Origin: Paracidovorax wautersii
Lineage (GTDB): Bacteria; Pseudomonadota; Gammaproteobacteria; Burkholderiales; Burkholderiaceae_C
Assembly (NCBI RefSeq): GCF_900113035.1
Contig: NZ_FONX01000001.1
Location: 124,001-188,000, forward strand
Length of the DNA: 64,000 bases
Direction: 5' to 3'
Below are positions 1 through 10,556 of this stretch, piece after piece; position 1 is the stretch's first letter; each line of letters opens with the position of its first letter. The notes under the pieces are model-generated. The model was not told the origin of the DNA. It ran no database searches and saw only the letters and a program-made list of their open reading frames with translations. Position numbers and translations under genes: made by a program.

Positions 1-1889
<1,889 letters not shown>

Positions 1890-1947
1890 AACGCGCTCCA
1901 TCACCAAAACCAAGCCCAGGCGGCCTGATGGCTGGGGAGCCCTTGCG

Positions 1948-2847
1948 TCAGGCCAGCCCGTGCCCCTGCAGCAGCCGCTGCCGCAAAGCCTCTGCCATGG
2001 GCCCCAGCACGCGGTCGCGGCGCTGCAGCAGGCCCAGGGTGCGCCACACGGCGGGGTCGATGAGCGGCACGCTGCAGATCTCAGGATGGGTGGGCCGCAG
2101 CGCCAGTTGGGGAATGGCCGCGAGCCCCAGCCCGGCCTCCACCAGCGACAGCGCGCCGGCCAGGTGGTTGCATTCGTGCCAGGCCAGGGGCTTCTCGGGG
2201 AGTTCCGCCACGGCCTGGTCCAGCAGCAGGCGGTTGCCGCTCTGGTGGGAGACCGACACCAGCCGCTGCCCGGCAAGCTCCGGCCAGCCGACGGCCTCGC
2301 GCGCCGCCCACGGATGGCTTCTCGGCATGGCCAGCACATAGCGCTCGCGCATCAGGGCCTCGAACCGCAGCGCGGGCTCCTGGCTGCCCGTGAAGCCCAG
2401 GCCGAAGTCCACATCGCCCCGTAGCACGGCGTCCAGCACCTGCTGGGCGCTGTCTTCCATCAGATGCACCTGCACCTCGGGCTCGCCGGCGGCGAAGTCA
2501 CGCAGCACCGGGGGCAGAAGATTCGCAGCCACCGACGGGATGCACGCGATGGCGATCCGCCCCCGGCGGCGCTGGAGCTGGTCGCCCACGCGCTGCACCG
2601 CATCGTCCAGGCCCGCCAGCGCGGCCTGCGCCTCCCGCAGGAAGTCGTGCCCCACGGAGGTCAGCTCGACGTGGCGTGTGGTGCGCGCCAGCAGCGGGGC
2701 GCCCACGGCGGCTTCCAGCCGCTCGACCCGCCGGCTGAGCGCGGAGGGCGACACGAACAACGCATCAGCAGCCAGCCGGAAGCTCTGCTTCTCGGCCGTG
2801 ACCACGAATGCCATCAGCTCTCCCATGTCGAATTTGATGCGCCGCAT
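1948..2847 (-). CDS. LysR-family transcriptional regulator
   Basis: This is a 299-residue LysR-type regulator with an N-terminal winged helix-turn-helix (SFRLAADALFVSPSALSRRVERLE) followed by a periplasmic-binding-fold effector domain (GRIAIACIPSVAANLLPPVL). I chose ATG 2847 over an in-frame GTG at 2877 because an AAGAGG ribosome-binding sequence (2856-2861) lies about ten bases before that ATG and would be inside the longer version. The gene is divergent from a Bug-family receptor 102 bases away. A palindrome in the shared spacer is a plausible operator, so the regulator probably controls that receptor in response to an organic-acid-like ligand. The ligand cannot be read from sequence. Confidence 0.9.
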   Translation of the reverse strand: MRRIKFDMGELMAFVVTAEKQSFRLAADALFVSPSALSRRVERLEAAVGAPLLARTTRHVELTSVGHDFLREAQAALAGLDDAVQRVGDQLQRRRGRIAIACIPSVAANLLPPVLRDFAAGEPEVQVHLMEDSAQQVLDAVLRGDVDFGLGFTGSQEPALRFEALMRERYVLAMPRSHPWAAREAVGWPELAGQRLVSVSHQSGNRLLLDQAVAELPEKPLAWHECNHLAGALSLVEAGLGLAAIPQLALRPTHPEICSVPLIDPAVWRTLGLLQRRDRVLGPMAEALRQRLLQGHGLA

Positions 2848-2864
2848 GCAACAGTGCCTCTTTA

Positions 2865-2901
2865 AATTGCAATTCACAGAATATTACGGACTGCCTAGGA
2901 T
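2865..2901 (+). promoter_or_regulatory. Promoter and likely LysR operator for the Bug receptor gene
   Basis: A perfect ten-base palindrome AATTGCAATT (2865-2874) sits in the divergent spacer. It runs into a sigma-70-like -35 element TTCACA (2873-2878), followed after 17 bases by TAGGAT (2896-2901). An operator abutting the -35 box is the usual arrangement for LysR activation. On the other strand the palindrome lies just upstream of the regulator's ribosome-binding site, which would suit autoregulation. Binding is inferred. Confidence 0.5.
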
Positions 2902-2949
2902 GGCCACCTTTCGCTGAGCCAGCCGGCTGCAACCACACAAGGAGACAAC

Positions 2950-3924
2950 ATGCAAAGACGCACACTGACCCTGGCCGCCGCACTCGCGGCCGGCCTGTCC
3001 CTCATCTCTACAGCCGCGAGCGCCCAGGACTTTCCCCCCAAGAAGCCGGTGACCCTGGTGGTGGGCTTCGCGGCGGGCGGCTCCGCCGACATCGCCGCGC
3101 GGGTGATCGCCAAGAAGCTCGGAGAGAACATCGGCCAGACCGTGGTGGTGGACAACAAGCCCGGCGCCGGTGGCAACCTGGCCCATGCCCAGGTCGCCAA
3201 GGGCCCCACCGACGGCTCCATGCTGCTCTTCGGCTCCATCGGGCCGCTCAGCATCTCGCCCCACTTCATGAAGGTCGGCTACGACCCGCTCAAGGACCTG
3301 GCTCCCATCACCATGGGCGTGACCTTCCCCAACGTGCTGGTGGTGCCGGCCGGCACCGGCATCAAGACGCTGGGCGAATACGTGGCCCGCGCCAAGCGCG
3401 AGCCGGGCAAGCTGGACTTCGCCTCCACCGGCCCGGGCTCGGCCGCCCACCTGGCCGGCGAGCTACTCAACGACATCGCCAAGATCAACACCGTCCATGT
3501 GCCCTACAAGGGCGGCGCGCCGGCCCTGCAGGACGTGCTGGGAGAGCGCGTCACCTCGTTCTACGCCGCGCCGCCCACCGCGCTGCCGCACCTGCAATCG
3601 GGCAAGCTGGTGGCCTTGGCCACGACCGGACTGACCCGCCCGGCCTACCTGCCCAACGTGCCGACCGTCGCCGAGACCTACCCCGGCTTCAACGCCACCA
3701 ACTGGTACGCCTTCATGGCACCCGGCAAGACGCCCAAGGCGCTGCTGGACCGCTGGAATACCGAGCTCGTGAAGGTGCTGAATTCGCCCGACGTGCGCGA
3801 GAACCTGCTCAAGCACGGCCAGACGGCCGCGCCCGGAAGCCGCGAAGAGCTGGGCAAGTTCATCGCGGCGGAGAACGAGAAGTGGGCCCGAATCATCCGC
3901 GAGCGCCACATCACCGCGGACTGA
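2950..3924 (+). CDS. Bug/TctC-family tripartite tricarboxylate receptor, periplasmic
   Basis: This is a 324-residue secreted solute-binding protein of the Bug (Bordetella uptake gene) family. It has a clear signal peptide (MQRRTLTLAAALAAGLSLIS, cleaved near ASA-QDF), then the family hallmarks PVTLVVGFAAGGSADIAARVIA, VVVDNKPGAGGNLA and VHVPYKGGAPALQDVLG. An AAGGAGACAAC ribosome-binding site precedes the ATG. No TctA or TctB membrane partners lie nearby, so it is an orphan receptor that would borrow a transporter encoded elsewhere or serve in sensing. The likely ligand class is carboxylates or similar small organic acids. The divergent LysR gene probably regulates it. Confidence 0.92.
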   Translation: MQRRTLTLAAALAAGLSLISTAASAQDFPPKKPVTLVVGFAAGGSADIAARVIAKKLGENIGQTVVVDNKPGAGGNLAHAQVAKGPTDGSMLLFGSIGPLSISPHFMKVGYDPLKDLAPITMGVTFPNVLVVPAGTGIKTLGEYVARAKREPGKLDFASTGPGSAAHLAGELLNDIAKINTVHVPYKGGAPALQDVLGERVTSFYAAPPTALPHLQSGKLVALATTGLTRPAYLPNVPTVAETYPGFNATNWYAFMAPGKTPKALLDRWNTELVKVLNSPDVRENLLKHGQTAAPGSREELGKFIAAENEKWARIIRERHITAD

Positions 3925-3967
3925 CGCGCAGGCAACGGATCACAAACAACCATAACGGAGACAAACC

Positions 3968-4804
3968 ATGCCCGACACCCTTTCGCCCTCCCTGCCCGCC
4001 ACCGGCCTGCGCCGCCGCACCCTGGGCGCGCTGCTGGGCGCGGCCCTCACGCTCGGCCTGGCCTTGGGCGCGGTGGCGCCCGCAGCCGTGCAGGCCGCGG
4101 AAATCCGCGTCGTGACCTCCGGCGGCTTCTCGGCCGCCTACGACCAGCTCGTGCCGATCTACGAGCAGGCCACGGGCAACAAGGTCACCACGGCGCGCGG
4201 CGCCTCCATCGGCAATGCGCCGGACTCGATCCCCAGCCGCATGGCGCGCGGCGAGCAGTTCGACGTGGTGATCCTGGCCGATTCGGCGCTGGACCAGCTG
4301 ATCGAGCAGGGCAAGGTGCAGGCGGGCAGCCGCGTGGACCTCGCGCGCTCGATGATCGGCATGAGCGTGCGCAAGGGCACGCCGCGGCCGGACATCAGCA
4401 CCGTGGACGCCCTCCGGCAGACCCTGCTGAACGCCAGGTCGATCGCCTATTCGGCCAGCGCCAGCGGCACCTACCTCTCCACCGAACTGTTCCAGCGCCT
4501 GGGCGTGGCCGAGCAGATCAAGGACAAGGCGAAGAAGATCTACAGCGAACGGGTCGGCGCCGTCGTGCTGCGCGGCGATGCGGAGATCGGCTTCCAGCAG
4601 GTGAGCGAACTGCTGCCCTTCAAGGAACTGGACTTCGTGGGCCCGCTGCCGGACGAAGTGCAGCAGCGCGTGTTCTTCTCGGCCGGCGTTGCGACCGGCG
4701 CACCGGAGCCGGAGGCCGCACGCCAGCTGATCCGCTTCCTGGCCGCGCCGGCTGCCGCCTCCATCGTGCGCAGCACCGGCATGGAGCCCGCCGCGGCCCG
4801 TTGA
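3968..4804 (+). CDS. ModA-like periplasmic substrate-binding protein (orphan)
   Basis: This 278-residue exported protein has a long Tat- or Sec-like signal (LRRRTLGALLGAALTLGLALG, cleaved near VQA-AEI) and a bacterial extracellular solute-binding fold of the molybdate/ModA class. Supporting motifs are IRVVTSGGFSAAYDQLVPIYEQATG, RGEQFDVVILADSALDQLIEQG, a conserved SIAYSASASGTYL segment and a C-terminal LIRFLAAPAAASIVRSTGMEP. The gene follows the Bug receptor by 43 bases with its own ACGGAGACAAACC ribosome-binding site, so the two are probably co-transcribed. No ATPase or permease of a molybdate system is present. Binding of molybdate is therefore doubtful; many such orphans are annotated only as substrate-binding proteins. 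Confidence 0.85.
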   Translation: MPDTLSPSLPATGLRRRTLGALLGAALTLGLALGAVAPAAVQAAEIRVVTSGGFSAAYDQLVPIYEQATGNKVTTARGASIGNAPDSIPSRMARGEQFDVVILADSALDQLIEQGKVQAGSRVDLARSMIGMSVRKGTPRPDISTVDALRQTLLNARSIAYSASASGTYLSTELFQRLGVAEQIKDKAKKIYSERVGAVVLRGDAEIGFQQVSELLPFKELDFVGPLPDEVQQRVFFSAGVATGAPEPEAARQLIRFLAAPAAASIVRSTGMEPAAAR

Positions 4805-4951
4805 TTCCGCGCGCATCGTCCGCCGATCGCCCTGGGCCGTCTGGCGGGCATGCGCTGCTGCCCCCCTCACTCTCCATAACCGCTTGCGCGGGCCGCAGCG
4901 CCAGACATCCGGCGCGGCCTGGCCCTGCGCAGCCACGTCCGAAAGCACCGC

Positions 4952-6016
4952 ATGAAACTCCAGCGCATCGCGTCGATCGCGGCCGCCTGCGCACCGATCC
5001 TGGCATCGGCGCAGACCAGCCTCACTCTCTACGGCATCGCCGATCTCGGCATCCGCCGGACCTCCGGCATGACAGCGGCCCATGCGCCCAGCCCCTCCTC
5101 GGCCACGGGTCTGTCGAGCGGCGTGGACAACACCAGCCGCTTCGGCCTGCGCGGCCGCGAGGATCTGGGCGGCGGGCTGCACGCCGTGTTCAACCTCGAA
5201 ACCGGGCTGAACCTCGACACCGGCACGCAGGCCAACGGCACCAGGTTCTTCGACCGCGCGGCCATCGTCGGCCTGGCCGGCGGCTGGGGCACGGTCACCG
5301 CGGGCCGCCAGACCAATCTGCTGGCCGATGCCATCAGCCCAGTGGACCCGGTCGGCATGCGCTTCGCGTCCTTCAACCCGAACATCGCGACCACCGCCCT
5401 CAGCAGCCACGGCCTGGGTATCGAATACGGCTCGGCAGGCGCGAACAGCGGCTCCTACCGCCTCGACAACTCGCTTAAGTACGTCGGACGCTTCGGCCCG
5501 GTGACCGCACGCGCCATGTACGGCTTCGGCGAGAACGCCGCCGGCGCCAACCCGCAGTCATCCCGCGGTGCCGGCCTGGCCTACGCGGCGCAAGGCCTGA
5601 CGGTGTCGGGGGCTTACCAGAACTTCAAGTCGCCAGCGGGCCTGGCCCTGGACGCGGCCACGGTGGGCGTCGCCTACCAGTTCGGCAGCATCAGGCTCGC
5701 CGCCAACACCGGCCGCAGCCAGGCCGAGACCTCTGGCACGGCGCGCACGGTGCAACGTGTGCATTCCGCCGGCGGCACCTGGGCTGCCACATCGGCCATC
5801 GATCTGACGGCTTCGGTATATCGCCTGGAACGCGAACGCAGCGGGCTGCGCGATGACGGCTACACCCGCGCCATCCTGTTCGCCGAATACAAGCTGTCGC
5901 GCCGCAGCCGGCTGTACGCCGAACTGGACCGCACCCACTGGCGCGGCGGCTACCAGGGCGCGGCCAACAAGAGCACGGCGACCGGCTTCACGGCCGGCGT
6001 CATGCACACCTTCTGA
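4952..6016 (+). CDS. Gram-negative general porin (OmpC/Omp32-type)
   Basis: This is a 354-residue outer-membrane beta-barrel of the betaproteobacterial porin family. It has a short signal peptide (cleaved near ASA-QTS) and the hallmark first strand SLTLYGIADLGIRR. Further family segments are SRFGLRGREDLGGGLHAVFNLETGLN, FFDRAAIVGLAGGWGTVTAGRQ, and a C-terminal strand ending in phenylalanine (TAGVMHTF), the usual assembly signal. It would form a trimeric channel for small hydrophilic solutes. It follows the ModA-like gene by 147 bases in the same direction, so a shared role in uptake of the same solute is possible but unproven. Confidence 0.93.
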   Translation: MKLQRIASIAAACAPILASAQTSLTLYGIADLGIRRTSGMTAAHAPSPSSATGLSSGVDNTSRFGLRGREDLGGGLHAVFNLETGLNLDTGTQANGTRFFDRAAIVGLAGGWGTVTAGRQTNLLADAISPVDPVGMRFASFNPNIATTALSSHGLGIEYGSAGANSGSYRLDNSLKYVGRFGPVTARAMYGFGENAAGANPQSSRGAGLAYAAQGLTVSGAYQNFKSPAGLALDAATVGVAYQFGSIRLAANTGRSQAETSGTARTVQRVHSAGGTWAATSAIDLTASVYRLERERSGLRDDGYTRAILFAEYKLSRRSRLYAELDRTHWRGGYQGAANKSTATGFTAGVMHTF

Positions 6017-6031
6017 TGCGGATGGCACCCT

Positions 6032-6050
6032 GCCCGCCGCAATGGCGGGC
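6032..6050. terminator. Hairpin between convergent porin and TonB-receptor genes
   Basis: GCCCGCC (6032-6038) and GGCGGGC (6044-6050) form a seven-pair stem with a five-base loop in the 48-base spacer between two convergent stop codons. There is no clear T tract on either side, so it is a probable but not classic intrinsic terminator. Confidence 0.5.
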
Positions 6051-6064
6051 GGGGCGCACTGCGG

Positions 6065-8134
6065 CTACATCTTGAAGTTCAGCGAGACGTAGAACGCGCG
6101 GCCGGGGCCGGGCGCGAACATGGGCTGGGTGCTGCCAGCGGGCCAGAAGAAGGTGTCGTCCCAGGCATAGACGTACTTGCGGCCAGCCAGGTTCTTGACC
6201 TGCAGGTCCAGGCTCACCGTCTTGGTCAGCGCGTAGCGCACGTTGGCGTCGAACAGCACGAAGGCGCCGTACTTGCCCTTGGCGTTCAGGCTGTCGATGT
6301 AGTAGCTGCCCTGCGCGCGGCCTTGCAGGCCCAGGCGCAGCTCGGGCGTGGCGTGGTATTCAACGCCCACGTTCGAAATGTGGCGCGGCGTGGAGAACAC
6401 CTCCTTGCCGGCCAGCGACGTGCCATCGCTGGCGAAGGCGCTCACCACCTTGGCTTCCTGCCAGGAATGCGAGGCCCACAGCTGCCAGCGGCCGTCGATC
6501 CTGGTCGATGCCTGCAGGTCCACGCCACGGCGGCGGGTCTGCCCCAGGCCCACGGTGGTGCCGGTGGCGGGCATGTTGGCGACTTCGTCCGTGGCGTCCT
6601 GCTGCCAGATGGCGGCGCGCATCTCGGTGCCCGGGCTGGGCGTGAACTTCACGCCCAGTTCCTTGCCCGTGTTCATGGAGGGCGCGAAGCGCGGCTGCGT
6701 CGGCGAGGTGATGTAGGCCGGCGCGCGCGAGCCGGTCAGGATCTGGAAGGTACGGCCCCAGTTCCCATAGACGCTGACCTTGTCCGTGGCGGCATACACC
6801 ATGCTGAACTTGGGCTGGTTGATCCAGCCGTAGTCCTGCAGCGAACCCTGCGCGCCGGTGTTGAGCACGGTGTGGCCGGTGAAGCGGTCGGTGCGGATGC
6901 CCGGCACCAGCTTGAGCCGGTCGGTGGCCTGCACCACGGCCTGCACGTAGGCGCCCACGTTGTTGAGCGTGTAGTGGTCGTTGTTGGAAACGGCGCCGGG
7001 CACGTCGAAGTTGGTCGGCACGGCATAGGGATAGCGGTAGCGCTCGTAGGTGTTGCGCTGGCGTTCCACATTGATGCCGCCATCGACCGACACCGCCTTG
7101 TTCGCGCGCCAGGTCAGCGTGCTCATCAGGCCGTGCTGGGTCTCGTCCCAGCGGCGCACCTGCCGGGGCAGGTTGTTCAGGCTCGCGGCCTGGCTGTCGG
7201 TGAAGGTGATGCGGCGGTCGTCTTCGTAGCGGTTCAGATAGAGCTTGTTGCTGAGGAACAGGCTCGGGTCGATCTGCCAGTCCAGGTGGGCGCTCAGGTG
7301 GCGCATGTCACGGTCGTCGCCGTCGTTGGCGTTCTTGGCGGGCGACTGGTGGCGGTCACGGGCCAGCTCGGCCGCCGTCAGGAAGCCCGGCTCCTCGGCC
7401 TTGTGGGAATAGAGGCGCGCCACGATGCCGCCCTTGACCGCGCCGCTGTCCGAGGTCAGGAACCACTTGCCGCCCAGCGAATACTTGTCCGAATGGGCGT
7501 TCTGCCGGTAGCCGTTGGATTCCTGCTTGGCGAGGAAGTAGTTCTGCGCGAAGCCGCCCGATTCGCGGCCCAGCGCCAGCTGCACTTCGCGCGTGGCGTC
7601 GCTGCCGTAGGTGAAGCGGCCTTCCGTGTAGTCACCGCCCTGGCGGGTGCCGAAGTTGATGTTGCCGCCGATGTTGTGCAGGCCGTAGCGCGGGTCGTTC
7701 GTGCCGCGCACCACCTCGATGTAGTCGATCTCCAGCGGGAAGATCATGTCGATGAAGCGCTGGTTGCCGCTGTTGACGTTGCTGGGAATGCCATCGATCA
7801 GCACCTTGATGCCGTTGATGTAGCCCTCGCCGTTGAAGGCGCGGAACGTGGCCTTGCCGGACTCCGCACCCATGCGGGTTTCGGTCAGCTGGATGCCGGG
7901 CAGCTGGCCGATCAGCTCCCAGCTGTTGGACACGTTCTGGTTCTCGATCTTGTCGGCGCCCAGGATATCGACCGAGGTCAGCAAGGTATTGGGCGCCAGC
8001 GGGCCGCTGTTGCCGGTGCGCACGGACACTTCGCCCAGGGTGGAAACGGAATCGCCGGCCGTCTGGGCAGCCGCAGCGAGGCAGAGGAAGGGGGACGCCA
8101 CCGCGAGGGGCAGCACTTTGGGGGAAAACAACAC
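6065..8134 (-). CDS. TonB-dependent outer-membrane receptor
   Basis: This is a 689-residue TonB-gated receptor. I start it at GTG 8134 because a GGAGAG ribosome-binding sequence lies a few bases upstream and a typical signal peptide follows (LFSPKVLPLAVASPFLCLAAAAQ). Longer in-frame versions start at a TTG with no such site. The plug domain contains LGEVSVRTG, GQLPGIQL and DYIEVVRGTNDPRYG; the remainder is a 22-strand-type barrel with many aromatic-rich strands (YVYAWDDTFFWPAG). The last residue is methionine (YVSLNFKM) instead of the usual phenylalanine. A DUF2946-like gene lies upstream in the same direction. Such small proteins often accompany metal-linked TonB receptors, but the substrate here is not evident. 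Confidence 0.92.
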   Translation of the reverse strand: MLFSPKVLPLAVASPFLCLAAAAQTAGDSVSTLGEVSVRTGNSGPLAPNTLLTSVDILGADKIENQNVSNSWELIGQLPGIQLTETRMGAESGKATFRAFNGEGYINGIKVLIDGIPSNVNSGNQRFIDMIFPLEIDYIEVVRGTNDPRYGLHNIGGNINFGTRQGGDYTEGRFTYGSDATREVQLALGRESGGFAQNYFLAKQESNGYRQNAHSDKYSLGGKWFLTSDSGAVKGGIVARLYSHKAEEPGFLTAAELARDRHQSPAKNANDGDDRDMRHLSAHLDWQIDPSLFLSNKLYLNRYEDDRRITFTDSQAASLNNLPRQVRRWDETQHGLMSTLTWRANKAVSVDGGINVERQRNTYERYRYPYAVPTNFDVPGAVSNNDHYTLNNVGAYVQAVVQATDRLKLVPGIRTDRFTGHTVLNTGAQGSLQDYGWINQPKFSMVYAATDKVSVYGNWGRTFQILTGSRAPAYITSPTQPRFAPSMNTGKELGVKFTPSPGTEMRAAIWQQDATDEVANMPATGTTVGLGQTRRRGVDLQASTRIDGRWQLWASHSWQEAKVVSAFASDGTSLAGKEVFSTPRHISNVGVEYHATPELRLGLQGRAQGSYYIDSLNAKGKYGAFVLFDANVRYALTKTVSLDLQVKNLAGRKYVYAWDDTFFWPAGSTQPMFAPGPGRAFYVSLNFKM

Positions 8135-8418
8135 GAATCTCTCCGCGGACTCATGGTCCGCATGGTTCAAACACCCGGGAAGCGCCGGTCGGGCGTTGCC
8201 GGGCCGCGCCGCAGCTCGCCAAGACGGCGAGGACTGCGCACGCGGAGAAGAAAGAGGCCATGCGCCCGCACGGTGGGGGCGATGGAATCGCGGGCTGGCG
8301 TCCGACAGGGCGCAAACCCATGCCGTGACCCGGGATCAGGCACAGCCGCAGGCCGCGCCCCTGCCAGGGCGCACACCCGTCGATTCCACCGCCAGCGCCA
8401 GGGCGCGGGGCGGCCTAT
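8135..8418 (-). other. 284-base spacer between DUF2946-like gene and TonB receptor, possible structured leader
   Basis: I see no convincing gene here. On the minus-strand RNA, GGUGGAAUCG (from 8390) can pair with CGAUUCCAUC (to 8281) as ten pairs including one G-U. This pairing would enclose about 90 bases that contain a strong GCGCCC/GGGCGC hairpin (8355-8372). The conserved boxes of cobalamin riboswitches are absent. This could be a structured 5' leader of the receptor mRNA, or chance pairing in G+C-rich sequence. Confidence 0.25.
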
Positions 8419-8799
8419 CTAAGCGAACGCGGAGAGAACAGGCGGAGCGCGCGGCGCAGCGAGCAGCCACGCCGGCTCGGGCAAGGGCACGAGCGCCAGC
8501 CCCCGCGGCAGCGCCGATGGCGCCTGGCGCAGGGCGGGTGCCACGCTCGCCTCGGCCCGCAGAGACGGGCACAGGCTGGCGAAATGCGCGCAGATGGCGC
8601 AGTCATCAGCCTTGGCATCCGCCGGGGACTGGGGCGATGGCTCGGAGGATTCGTCCAGCAGGTCGGCCGCAACGGCGACGGAGGCTTCGTAGGCGCGCAG
8701 ATGGGCGTGCTGATGCACTGCGGGCAGCACATCGTGGCCGAACGCAGACAGCAAGGCCAGCCAAAGCCATAGCGCGGAAAACCTCTGGGACATTGACAT
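8419..8799 (-). CDS. DUF2946-like small cysteine/histidine protein
   Basis: This 126-residue protein has an N-terminal hydrophobic segment (FSALWLWLALLSAFGHDVLPAVHQHAH) and a downstream DDCAICAHFASLC motif. The histidines and CxxC pattern resemble the DUF2946 family, whose members are often found beside TonB-dependent receptors and copper-related genes. Two close ATG codons (8799 and 8793) are possible starts and neither has a strong ribosome-binding site. A TACAAT sequence sits only a few bases upstream, so a very short leader is possible. Molecular function is unknown. A role in metal handling or envelope delivery for the receptor is inferred from context only. Confidence 0.65.
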   Translation of the reverse strand: MSMSQRFSALWLWLALLSAFGHDVLPAVHQHAHLRAYEASVAVAADLLDESSEPSPQSPADAKADDCAICAHFASLCPSLRAEASVAPALRQAPSALPRGLALVPLPEPAWLLAAPRAPPVLSAFA

Positions 8800-8997
8800 A
8801 TTGTAACAAGCGTTGGTAGACTCCCGTCCTTACGCCTGCCGCCACGCGGCTTCGCAGGCGGCAGACCAGCGCGGAGCCCTGCCGAGCCGCCGCCCGCGCC
8901 GACACCCCCTTGCAGCCCCTACCCCGCCCCCGTGCGGACCGCCCCTTTTGACCGGCCCCGATCTGCCCAGCGCACTGCATTCCGCAGGTCTTTCCTG

Positions 8998-10494
8998 ATG
9001 CATCCCACCGAAGAAGCCCCTTCCGGACGCTCGCTCACGCTGGCCTCGGCAGGGGTGCGGGCCCTGCGGGACTTCTGCTGGGCCGCCGCCGTCGTCGTGC
9101 CCTGCGCGCTCCTCGCGGCGCTCATGACCCGGCTGCTCGGGCCGCTGTCGCTGTTCTGGCCTGCGAACGCGGTGCTGCTGGGCATGCTGCTGCGCCACCC
9201 GGAACGCGCATCGCCGGCAGGATGGCTGGGTGCCTATGCGGGCTTTCTGGGGGCCGACCTGCTGGCGGGAACCAGCCTGCCCATGACCTTGTGGCTGAAC
9301 ACGGCCAACATGGCGGGCGTGGCCGCCGGCTACCTCGTGGCCTCGCGTGTTCTGCCGCCCAACGTCCGCAACCTGAGGCAGCCCAGGACCATCCTCTCGG
9401 TGCTCATCGTGTGCCTTGCCAGCGCCACGGCCGGCGCCATCGTGGGCGGCGCCGCCAGCCCCGCGCTGTTCGGCCGCAGCCTGCTGGCCGGGCTGGTGGA
9501 CTGGTTCAATGGCGACCTGGCGCTCTACATCCTGCTGCTGCCGGTGATGCTGGCCGCGCCCCGCACGCACCACCTGTCCTGGCATCTGCTGGCGCGCCGT
9601 GTGCGCACCCTCCGCTGGGACTGGCCTACCGTGCTGCCGGTGATCTCGCTGGCCCTCTCCCTGGTGATCGCCATCCTGGTCGGCGGCCCCGGCGTGCTGG
9701 CGCTGCCGGTGCCGGCCCTGATCTGGTGCGCCCTGCGCTACGCCGTCTTTCCCACGCTGGCGCTGACCGCGCTGCTGAGCGTCATCCAGCTGTTCTCCAT
9801 CGCGGCCAGCCTGATGGTGCTGCCGGAGGGCAAGCTGCTCTACATGAATTCCGTGCAGTCGGCCCGGCTGGGCATCGCGCTGATCGCCCTGGGCCCGATG
9901 GCGGTGGCCATCGTCAACGGCGCGCGCAACGATCTGCTGCGCCGGCTGGACCACATGGCCCGCCACGACCATCTGACGGGCGTGCTGCGGCGCGGCTCCT
10001 TCATGGAGCATGGCTCCACCATGCTGGCCCGCAACGCGGCGGCCGGACGGCCCACCGCCGTGCTGATGATCGACATCGATCACTTCAAGCAGATCAACGA
10101 CCGCTTCGGCCATGCGCAGGGCGACCGGGCGCTCGCCACCGTGGCGGTCGAACTGCTGGCCGGCCTGCGCGAAGGCGACATCCTCGGGCGCATCGGCGGC
10201 GAGGAATTCGCGGCCCTGCTGCCCGACACCGACGCGCGCCAGGCAGCGCTGGCCGCGGAGCGGCTGCGGGCCCGGGTCGAGGCGATCGCCGAACCGGAAG
10301 AGGCGGTCAGAGCCTTGCGCTTGCAGCCCCTGCCGCGCCTGACCGCCAGCTTCGGCGTTGCGGTCTGCCATGCGGCGACGCCGCTCACGCTGCACGACCT
10401 GCTGACCCGTGCCGATGGCGCGCTCTACCAGGCCAAGGCGGGCGGGCGCAACCGCGTGGAATTGGCAGGCCCCGCGCGCGAAACGACCGCGTGA
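8998..10494 (+). CDS. MASE1-GGDEF diguanylate cyclase
   Basis: This is a 498-residue membrane-bound enzyme predicted to make cyclic di-GMP from two GTP. The N-terminal half (about residues 15-310) has roughly eight hydrophobic segments and resembles the MASE1 sensor ([31 protein letters not shown] is split here by helices). The GGDEF domain follows, with [32 protein letters not shown], and an intact active site GGEEF at residues 400-404. An RxxD inhibitory site (REGD) lies exactly five residues upstream, so product feedback is likely. ATG 8998 is chosen as the first Met directly preceding the conserved region; an upstream in-frame ATG at 8932 gives a non-conserved basic extension. Confidence 0.9.
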   Translation: MHPTEEAPSGRSLTLASAGVRALRDFCWAAAVVVPCALLAALMTRLLGPLSLFWPANAVLLGMLLRHPERASPAGWLGAYAGFLGADLLAGTSLPMTLWLNTANMAGVAAGYLVASRVLPPNVRNLRQPRTILSVLIVCLASATAGAIVGGAASPALFGRSLLAGLVDWFNGDLALYILLLPVMLAAPRTHHLSWHLLARRVRTLRWDWPTVLPVISLALSLVIAILVGGPGVLALPVPALIWCALRYAVFPTLALTALLSVIQLFSIAASLMVLPEGKLLYMNSVQSARLGIALIALGPMAVAIVNGARNDLLRRLDHMARHDHLTGVLRRGSFMEHGSTMLARNAAAGRPTAVLMIDIDHFKQINDRFGHAQGDRALATVAVELLAGLREGDILGRIGGEEFAALLPDTDARQAALAAERLRARVEAIAEPEEAVRALRLQPLPRLTASFGVAVCHAATPLTLHDLLTRADGALYQAKAGGRNRVELAGPARETTA

Positions 10495-10516
10495 AAACCG
10501 GAGCGTGAAAACCGGA
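10489..10516. repeat. Perfect 14-base tandem duplication across the cyclase stop codon
   Basis: GCGTGAAAACCGGA occurs twice in direct succession (10489-10502 and 10503-10516). The first copy contains the TGA stop of the diguanylate cyclase gene. A GGCGGC/GCCGCC hairpin follows before the convergent gene, and may serve as the terminator. Confidence 0.8.
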
Positions 10517-10556
10517 ATCGGCGGCGAGGCCGCCGCCCTCCTCGCCTGCGGGTTGC

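Noticed and set aside
8167-8376. A 69-codon frame between the DUF2946-like gene and the TonB receptor
   Set aside because: It has Arg/Pro-rich random composition and no ribosome-binding site; its end overlaps the region just before the receptor start without any conserved motif.
8171-8418. Cobalamin riboswitch upstream of the TonB receptor
   Set aside because: The conserved core boxes (such as the GCCACTG and B12-box sequences) are not found; only generic hairpins are visible.
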